Shown in pieces: positions 58,204-64,000 of a stretch of DNA of 64,000 bases. This DNA comes from JBEBGV01 sp040081265 (GTDB lineage: Bacteria; Acidobacteriota; Vicinamibacteria; Vicinamibacterales; UBA2999). Positions within the stretch are counted from its first letter, which is position 1. Each line of letters begins with the position of its first letter. Below the pieces are notes generated by a model. That model saw nothing but the letters and a program-made list of their open reading frames with translations, had not been told where the DNA came from and searched no databases. The position numbers were made by a program, and so were the translations under genes. Location: NCBI GenBank assembly GCA_040081265.1, contig JBEBGV010000017.1:1-64000 (forward strand). Reading direction: 5' to 3'.

Positions 58204-58431
58204 GTGACCCTACTGACGGCGATCTACGTTGCGGGCGCGCTGGCGGGTCTGGTGGCCGTGGACGGTTCGGTGGCGACGCGGATCGGGCTGGCGCTCGTGT
58301 GGCCGATTGGTATTGCCGCGTTCGTGCTGACGATCACGATGCTCATCGTGGTCGCCGGGATTGCGTTCCCGGTGTTTGGGATCGGCCTTGTTACCGCCGC
58401 GGCCCTGGCCGGCTGGCTGATGCTGGCGTAA
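58204..58431 (+). CDS. Small two-to-three-helix membrane protein
   Basis: A 75-residue hydrophobic protein starting at GTG 58204 (TLLTAIYVAGALAGLVAVDG, LALVWPIGIAAFVLTITMLIVV, GLVTAAALAGWLML). No family is recognised. It is divergent from the MATE gene and ends 7 nt from the convergent M16 gene. The steady hydrophobic pattern and lack of a competing opposite-strand gene support it being real. Confidence 0.5.
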   Translation: MTLLTAIYVAGALAGLVAVDGSVATRIGLALVWPIGIAAFVLTITMLIVVAGIAFPVFGIGLVTAAALAGWLMLA

Positions 58432-58437
58432 CCGACC

Positions 58438-61197
58438 CTACTGCGTACCGCCACCAATCGGACGGCCGTCTCCGTCGATGCGGCTCAACGTGCCCAGGTT
58501 CAGCTCGCGAATCCCGGCCTCGATCTTCGCCACGTCTCCCACCACGATCCACACCGCTTCTGACGGCCTGATGTACCTGGCGGCGGCAGTGGCGAGATCA
58601 CCTTCGGTGACGCCCCTCACGCGTGCGGCAAAGGTCGAGAAGTAGTCGTCCGGATAGCCGTAGTTGATCAGCTGGACGGCTGCGGCTTCAAGCGACGCGA
58701 GGGTGGCGAATCGGCCTGGCAGGCCGAGCGTCTGCACGCGCATGATGCTCGAGTACTCCTCATCGCGGATCGGTCGCGCAGCCGCGATATCGCGCAGTTC
58801 CTTCTGCACCTCGACGATGGCTTCCCTGGTCTTGTCAGCCTGCACGGGGGCGATCACGATGAACGGGCGCTGACCACGCGCGTCGAGCAGGACGCCGGCG
58901 GTGCCATAGCTCCACTGCTTGTCGAGCCGAAGGTTCCTGTTCAGCCGCGACGTGGCAAGCCCGCCGAAGTTCCGCATCACCGTGTCGATCGCCAGGTCGT
59001 CAGCCCGGCCGCCGGTTTCTGACACGTGCGTGGCGACGATCACTGACTGCGCGGCACCTGGTGTGTCAATGGGGAACACGCGTCCACCGCTCGTGGCGGG
59101 CACGGGCACCACACGCTTTGCCGGCGCGGTGCCCCGGGGCCAGGCGCCGAAGGCGCGCTCGAGTTCCGGTAGCAGCGCCGCCAGGGTGACGTCGCCGGCG
59201 ACGATCAGCGTGGCATTGCCGGGGTGGAACCATGCGCGGTGCCAGGCGACCAGATCCGCGCGGGTCAGCGGCGAGATGGTGCGTTCAAATCCAGAACCGG
59301 TGAGCGGATTGCCGTAAGCATGGTCCGCGCCGTAGATGAGCGTTGATGCGACACGTTGGGCCAGCCCGACTGGCTGCACTTTCTCCTGAGCGATCTGTGC
59401 CAGTCGGCGCTGCTTGGCCAGGTCGACCATGTTCTGCGCGAAGGAAGGCCTGAGGACGACGTCGGCATAGAGATCGAGGGACGGCTTGAGGCTTCGCGTG
59501 AGCGTCCGCAGGCGGACAAACGACAGGTCGAGCGAACTGCCGGTGGTGATCTGGGCACCGATCGCGTCGAGGTCGTCAATGATCCTGAACGAATCGCGGG
59601 ACGCTGTCCCCTCATCGAGCAGATCGAGCGCGAGGGAGGCCGCACCGGCCGTCGCGTTGGAATCCGACGAGTATCCAGCGTCCACGGCGAGCGTCATGTT
59701 GATGAGCGGGGCCGTGTGACGCTCCAGGAGGATGACCTTGAGCCCGTTCGACAGCGTCGCGCGCTCCACCGCCGGGAACGAGACGTTCGGCGGTTCACCA
59801 AGTGGCGGCAGGACCGAGCGGTCGAGTGTTGACTGACCTGGCGCCAGTGCAGGAACGGGCTTCACCGTCAGCGTGTAGTGCGGCGCGTCCAGCCACCGCT
59901 TTGCTGCCTGACGCACCTCCAACGGCGTCGCCCGGGCCGTTCGCTCCAGGTGCACCAGGTAGCCGTCAGGTGCGCCGTCGTAGGTCATGGCCTGCGCGAG
60001 CACATCGGACCGCCCGCCGAATCCCCCCAGTCGTTCCGTGCCACGAGAGAAGGCCGACAGCGCCCGCGTACGGGCGCGTTGCAACTCGGCCTCGGTTGGC
60101 CCCTGCAGGATGAACTCGGAGATGGCCCGATCGATGACCTCTTCGACCCGCGCGGCGTCCACGCCGTTCTTCACGGTCGCTTCGACCACGAAGAGGCTGG
60201 CCAGTTCGCTCGCGTTGACGTAGGCGGTGACAGTCGTGGCGAGCTCCTGCTCGTAGACCAGTCGTCGATCGAGCCGGGCGCTGCGGGATCCGGACAGCAC
60301 GCTGGCCGTCAGTTCCATGGCTTCGAGGTCGGCGTCCCGCCAGGCCGGAGCGTGATAGACGCGGTGCACGCGGGTCTGTGGCACCCGCTCCTGCATTTCT
60401 TCACGCACGTGTCCCGCAAGGCGCGGAATCCACCGGTCCATGCGACCCACCGGCGGTCCGGGGCGGATGCCGTCGAAATATTTGCGCACCAGTTCGAGCG
60501 CGCGATTGGCCGTGATGTCGCCGGCGAGTGAGATCACGGCGTTATTGGGCCCGTAGTAGGCGGCGTACCAGGCCCGCACGTCATCAAGCGATGCGGCATT
60601 GAGGTCGTCCATGCTGCCGATCGTCGACCAGCTGTAAGGATGTTCAGGAGGAAACATGCGCTCGACGATTCGGCCGAAGGCGCGACCGTATGGCTGGTCT
60701 TCGCGCTGACGCTTCTCGTTCTGCACCACACCCCGCTCGCGGTCGAGCATCGCCTGGCTGATCTGCGCGGCGAGAAAGCCCATGCGGTCCGCTTCGAGAT
60801 ACAGGGTGCGCTCGAGCGCGGACAGGGGAACGTCCTCGAAGAAGTTGGTGCGATCGGTGTCGGTGGTGCCGTTGCGATTGGTGGCGCCGAGATCGTCCAT
60901 GGCCTCGCGGAACCCGCGCGGATAGTTCTGGGAACCGTTAAAGAAGAAGTGCTCGAACAGGTGCGCGAGTCCCGTGCGTCCGCGCTGCTCGTTGCGCGAG
61001 CCGACGTGATACCAGAGGTTCACGCCGACAATCGGCACCGAATGGTCCTCGTGGACGATGAGCGTCAGGCCGTTGGCCAGGACGAATGTCTGGTGCGGAA
61101 TCTCATAGGTCTTGCGATCGAACGGCGGGGCTCCCTGGGCAAAGACCGCCACACCGGCGATGAAGAGAAGGAGGAAGATGTGCAGGGCTCGACGCAT
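58438..61197 (-). CDS. M16-family zinc peptidase (two-unit, secreted)
   Basis: A 919-residue protein with a signal peptide (LHIFLLLFIAGVAVFA). Two M16 units lie in tandem. The first has the inverted zinc motif HLFEH (79-83) and the downstream glutamates in LEADRMGFL. The second unit (from about 475, VERATLSNGLKVILLERHTAPLINMTLAVDAG) lacks HxxEH and is the usual inactive partner that closes the chamber. Members degrade peptides in the periplasm. Single-gene fusions of this kind replace the split pairs seen in other bacteria. Confidence 0.93.
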   Translation of the reverse strand: MRRALHIFLLLFIAGVAVFAQGAPPFDRKTYEIPHQTFVLANGLTLIVHEDHSVPIVGVNLWYHVGSRNEQRGRTGLAHLFEHFFFNGSQNYPRGFREAMDDLGATNRNGTTDTDRTNFFEDVPLSALERTLYLEADRMGFLAAQISQAMLDRERGVVQNEKRQREDQPYGRAFGRIVERMFPPEHPYSWSTIGSMDDLNAASLDDVRAWYAAYYGPNNAVISLAGDITANRALELVRKYFDGIRPGPPVGRMDRWIPRLAGHVREEMQERVPQTRVHRVYHAPAWRDADLEAMELTASVLSGSRSARLDRRLVYEQELATTVTAYVNASELASLFVVEATVKNGVDAARVEEVIDRAISEFILQGPTEAELQRARTRALSAFSRGTERLGGFGGRSDVLAQAMTYDGAPDGYLVHLERTARATPLEVRQAAKRWLDAPHYTLTVKPVPALAPGQSTLDRSVLPPLGEPPNVSFPAVERATLSNGLKVILLERHTAPLINMTLAVDAGYSSDSNATAGAASLALDLLDEGTASRDSFRIIDDLDAIGAQITTGSSLDLSFVRLRTLTRSLKPSLDLYADVVLRPSFAQNMVDLAKQRRLAQIAQEKVQPVGLAQRVASTLIYGADHAYGNPLTGSGFERTISPLTRADLVAWHRAWFHPGNATLIVAGDVTLAALLPELERAFGAWPRGTAPAKRVVPVPATSGGRVFPIDTPGAAQSVIVATHVSETGGRADDLAIDTVMRNFGGLATSRLNRNLRLDKQWSYGTAGVLLDARGQRPFIVIAPVQADKTREAIVEVQKELRDIAAARPIRDEEYSSIMRVQTLGLPGRFATLASLEAAAVQLINYGYPDDYFSTFAARVRGVTEGDLATAAARYIRPSEAVWIVVGDVAKIEAGIRELNLGTLSRIDGDGRPIGGGTQ

Positions 61198-61252
61198 GCC
61201 GAGATCCTACGCCGTTCCGCCGTCGTGCCGGATGTAGAATCGAGCGGTCGCC

Positions 61253-62368
61253 GTGCCCTCCCCGCCCCACTTTGTTCACGGGTGCAACTACCCGTGGTCC
61301 ACCGACGGGAAGACGGTCTTCTACGGCCTTGATTTCGGGGGGAATGTCTGGGGCTCCCACCTCGGCGTGTCGACCCGCAGAGCGGCGGTCGAGCGCGATT
61401 TTGCGGCAATGGCGCAACTCGGTTTCACCGTGGCCCGCTGGTTCGTGTTCTGCGACGGGCGGTCGGGGATCGTGTTCGACGACGGCGGCGTTCCAGTCGG
61501 GCTGGACTCACACTTTTTCAGCGACCTCGACACAGCCCTCGAAGTGGCCAGAGGCGTCGACATGGCCCTCTGCCTGGTGCTGCTCGATCACCGCTGGATG
61601 TTCCGAGGGCTCACCGACGTGATGACTGATGCCACGTCGGGGACGCTGCTGCAGGCATCGCTGCCCGAAGGTCGCGCGCGGGTGCTGCTGAACCCTTCGT
61701 CTCAGGACCGACTGTTTGATCGGGTGCTTGCGCCGATCGTGCTGCGCTACGGTTCCGAGGGCGTGCGTGCCGATCTCGCCCCCGCTGTCTTTGCCTACGA
61801 ACTCATCAACGAGCCCGATTTCATCATCGAGGAATGGGAGCAGGACCTGAGCCGCAGCGTGCCGCTGCCGATCAGGTTTGCAACGCTTGGATCACTGGTG
61901 ACTCGCCTCAGTGAGCTGGTCCATCGGCACTCGTCGGCCATGACCACGATGGCGGCCGCGCGGCTGCGGAACCTGTGGGCCTGGGATGACGATGCTCTTG
62001 GGCTGGACTTCCTTCAGGTGCACTCGTATCCAGACCAGCTGCACCCGCTGAGCGATGAGGACATCTTTGGCAGGGAGGCCAGGTCGCTTGGGTGCTCGCG
62101 TCCCGTCATCCTGGGCGAGTTCCCTGGCAACGGCCCGGTCAGGCACCCGCCGTGGGCGTCGCCCCCGGAGTGGACCCTGGGCGACTACCTGGACTTTGCG
62201 GTGCGAGCGGGCTTTGCCGGGGCCTGGCCATGGAGCTTCAGCGGGACTGATGACTATGGCCCCTTGCCGGGGGCGCCGCTGCAGGCGTTCGCACGGGCTC
62301 GGCGCCAGATCGTGAATGTTCGGTCAGACTCCGATGGCGATTGGACTGGGCAGTCCGAACGAAGTTAG
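61253..62368 (+). CDS. Glycoside hydrolase family 5-like (cellulase-superfamily) protein
   Basis: A 371-residue TIM-barrel protein starting at GTG 61253, without a signal peptide. HFVHGCNYPW at the N-terminus, RDFAAMAQLGFTVARWFVF, YELINEPDF with the acid/base glutamate E187, LDFLQVHSYPD and the nucleophile segment VILGEFPGN (E289) are arranged as in clan GH-A enzymes. It should cleave beta-linked mannan, glucan or a similar sugar, in the cytoplasm. It is divergent from the M16 gene by about 55 nt and just upstream of a TetR operator. Confidence 0.82.
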   Translation: MPSPPHFVHGCNYPWSTDGKTVFYGLDFGGNVWGSHLGVSTRRAAVERDFAAMAQLGFTVARWFVFCDGRSGIVFDDGGVPVGLDSHFFSDLDTALEVARGVDMALCLVLLDHRWMFRGLTDVMTDATSGTLLQASLPEGRARVLLNPSSQDRLFDRVLAPIVLRYGSEGVRADLAPAVFAYELINEPDFIIEEWEQDLSRSVPLPIRFATLGSLVTRLSELVHRHSSAMTTMAAARLRNLWAWDDDALGLDFLQVHSYPDQLHPLSDEDIFGREARSLGCSRPVILGEFPGNGPVRHPPWASPPEWTLGDYLDFAVRAGFAGAWPWSFSGTDDYGPLPGAPLQAFARARRQIVNVRSDSDGDWTGQSERS

Positions 62369-62374
62369 TATTTA

Positions 62375-62387
62375 TGAACAGTGTTCA
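62375..62387. promoter_or_regulatory. Palindromic operator overlapping the TetR start
   Basis: TGAACAGTGTTCA is a perfect inverted repeat around its central base. It lies immediately ahead of and into the TetR open frame and its efflux operon, so autoregulation is likely. Confidence 0.6.
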
Positions 62388-63093
62388 GTCAAGGACCCCC
62401 AGTCGAGCCGCGCGCGCGTGACCGGGGCACCCGCCAGGAGCGCCAACAGCAGTTTCGTGATGCCACCCGGCGCGCCATCCTCGATGCCGCGCTCGAGCTC
62501 TTCGTCGTGGACGGATACTCGAGTGTGTCGATGCGCAGCATCGCCGCCAGGGTGGAGTACAGCCCGCCGCCATCTACAGCTACTTCCCGTCCAAGGACGA
62601 CATCTTCTTCGCGCTGGCCGAAGAAGGCCTGACGCTGCTCGGACACCAGGAGCTGTCGGCCGAGCCCAGCGCCGATCCCCTGGACGATGTCCGGGCGATG
62701 ATCTGGCGCCTCTACACCTTCAGCAAAGAGCAGCCACAGTATTTCGCGCTGGTCTTCCTTGACCGCAACGTCCCGCGCATCAGCAAGGAGTACGAGCGGT
62801 TCGCCTTCATGTCGATGATGAGGGACAAGACCACCGAACGCATGCAGCGCTGCATTGATACGGGAGCCCTGCCGGCTGAAGTGAACATCCACGCCGCAAT
62901 TCGCCTCCTGTTTGCCCCCGTTCTTGGCTTCGCGGCGATGCGCTTGTCAAACCGGCTTGCGCCCGGAGAAGATCCCGACCTGCTGGTCCGGCAATCGATC
63001 GATGTGACCCTTGTGGGCCTTCGGCATCATCCACCCGTCGGCACCTACCGAACCGACGGTCCCTTTCATCCGTCTTGTGATCCCGGTCGCTAG
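62381..63093 (+). pseudogene. TetR-family regulator broken by a single-base frameshift
   Basis: The first 60 or so residues (RQERQQQFRDATRRAILDAALELFVVDGYSSVSMRSIAARVEYSP) are a TetR helix-turn-helix. Around 62561-62569 the frame shifts, and the next codons in the neighbouring frame continue the family pattern (AIYSYFPSKDDIFFALAEEG and a normal ligand domain to the stop at 63093). One base is missing from the CCCGCCGCC tract. This is either a genuine mutation that derepresses the efflux genes downstream or an assembly error in a GC-rich tract. Joined, the protein would be about 237 residues. The start may lie a few codons after 62381. Confidence 0.85.
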
Positions 63094-63111
63094 TTTCTGG
63101 AGTCTGCCTTC

Positions 63112-64000
63112 ATGTCCCTCCGCATTCATCGATATCGTTTCGTTTACCTCCTCGTGCTCGGGTTGCTCGCGATGGCCGGTTGCACCGGCCGCGCAGAGGA
63201 CACCACGTCCACCGAGGACCAGCCCGCGTCAGTGCCGGCCGTACAGACGACGGTGACGGCTGCGGAGGAGCGAGCGCTCAGTCGTTTCCTGACCGTGACC
63301 GGCACGCTGAACGCCGAAGAGGAAGCCGACGTCGCCGCCGAGGTGGCCGGGCGAATCGTCGCGACGCCGATCGAACGAGGGACACGGATCGCGCGCGGCG
63401 GCGTTCTCGTCCGTATCGCTGACGTCGAAGTCGACGCTCAGGTGCGCGAAGCAGAGGCGAACGCGGCCCAGATCGCCGCCCGGCTGGGTATCTCCGGTGA
63501 CGTGTCGTTCGAGATCGAGCGTGTGCCCGAGGTTGCCAATGCCAGGGCGGCGCAGGCGCAGTCAGACGCGGACTTCAACCGTGCCCAGATGCTTTTTGAC
63601 CGGAAGCTGCTCTCGCAGGCCGACTACGACAGATCGCGGACCCAGGCTGAAGCGTCGCGGCGACAGTACGAGACCGCGCGCAACACCGCCGAGCAGCAGT
63701 ACCAGTCGTTGATGGCTGCACGCGCCCGCGTGATCCTGGCGCGAAAGGCCCTGGCCGACACCATCGTCAAGGCGCCATTTGACGGGGCCGTGGGCGAGCG
63801 CTTCGTCTCGGTCGGTGACTACGTTCAGCGCGGTACCAAGATCGCAACGGTCCTGCGCACGGATACGCTGCGCGTCGAGCTGACGGTGCCGGAGCAGTCG
63901 ATTTCCGCAGTTGCGGTGGGCCGGGAGGTCGCCCTCGAGGTGGACGCCTATCCGGGCCGGACCTTCAACGGCAGGGTCCGTTTTGTCTCTCCGGCTGTGA
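63112..64000 (+). CDS. RND efflux periplasmic adaptor (HlyD/MFP family), partial
   Basis: The open frame runs off the window, with 296 codons visible. It starts with a lipoprotein signal ending LLAMAGCTG. The typical adaptor order follows: beta-barrel/lipoyl strand (FLTVTGTLNAEEEADVAAEVAGRI), first half-lipoyl (GTRIARGGVLVRIADVEVDAQV), coiled-coil hairpin (about residues 110-205) and second lipoyl (IVKAPFDGAVGERFVSVGDYVQRGTKIATV), then LRVELTVPEQ. An inner-membrane RND pump gene should follow outside the window. It lies 18 nt after the TetR pseudogene, the classic regulator-adaptor-pump order. Confidence 0.92.
   Translation, partial: MSLRIHRYRFVYLLVLGLLAMAGCTGRAEDTTSTEDQPASVPAVQTTVTAAEERALSRFLTVTGTLNAEEEADVAAEVAGRIVATPIERGTRIARGGVLVRIADVEVDAQVREAEANAAQIAARLGISGDVSFEIERVPEVANARAAQAQSDADFNRAQMLFDRKLLSQADYDRSRTQAEASRRQYETARNTAEQQYQSLMAARARVILARKALADTIVKAPFDGAVGERFVSVGDYVQRGTKIATVLRTDTLRVELTVPEQSISAVAVGREVALEVDAYPGRTFNGRVRFVSPAV

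Overview
The window looks like a chromosomal segment of an acidobacterium, most probably of the Vicinamibacteria type (inference). The base composition is GC-rich, genes are packed with 4-nt ATGA/GTGA overlaps, and there are three secreted von Willebrand A proteins of the kind annotated as VWFA-related Acidobacterial domain. Short secreted TPR and carboxypeptidase-regulatory-like proteins typical of that phylum are also present. Most genes are housekeeping or cell-envelope genes; one accessory island interrupts them.

Layout. 1-3.9 kb: a pyrimidine operon (pyrR-pyrB-pyrC) with a PyrR-type RNA hairpin in its leader, followed by a TIGR02757-family gene. 3.8-7.3 kb, minus strand: two glycosyltransferases and a TolC-type outer-membrane protein. 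7.4-13.8 kb, plus strand: pyrE-truA, then the coupled uppS-cdsA-dxr-rseP envelope/isoprenoid block and a secreted glycine-zipper protein. 13.8-22.7 kb, minus strand: one long, almost entirely overlapping operon that begins with two vWA genes and continues through a HemX/CcsA-like membrane protein into hemA, hemC, a cobA-like/hemD fusion, hemB and hemL. 23.0-25.4 kb: the membrane (F0) part of an ATP synthase only (atpZ-like, atpI-like, atpB, atpE, atpF). 25.4-32.8 kb: a flippase-like membrane protein, a degenerate sulfatase-TPR protein, a small secreted TPR protein, DUF420 and heme o synthase genes, an M23 peptidase and a TerB-like protein.

33.06-43.80 kb is a putative genomic island. It is bounded by a perfect 40-bp direct repeat made from the 5' half of a tRNA-Glu(CTC) gene, and both copies retain a promoter-like sequence upstream. 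Inside lie a P-loop NTPase with fifteen 41-residue repeats, a mosaic metzincin/beta-propeller secreted protein, an IS3 transposase scrap, an HNH-associated-type small protein, a NucS-like nuclease, and two secreted proteins, one VasI-like. The island is visibly richer in A+T than its surroundings, and I see no integrase in it.

43.9-64 kb: DUF1761, a metallo-beta-lactamase fragment, an SH3/beta-barrel protein, an M48 protease and a TonB-like protein. Then come a proline-racemase-like protein lacking both catalytic cysteines, frataxin, a third vWA protein, a TonB-dependent receptor, a DsbA-like lipoprotein, an amidohydrolase, a MATE transporter and an M16 peptidase. The window ends with a GH5-like glycosidase, a frameshifted TetR gene and the start of an RND periplasmic adaptor gene.

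A small family of near-identical hairpins with a CTACGTACG flank sits exactly at four convergent gene junctions, probably as bidirectional terminators. All assignments were made by reading motifs by eye; no database search was run.
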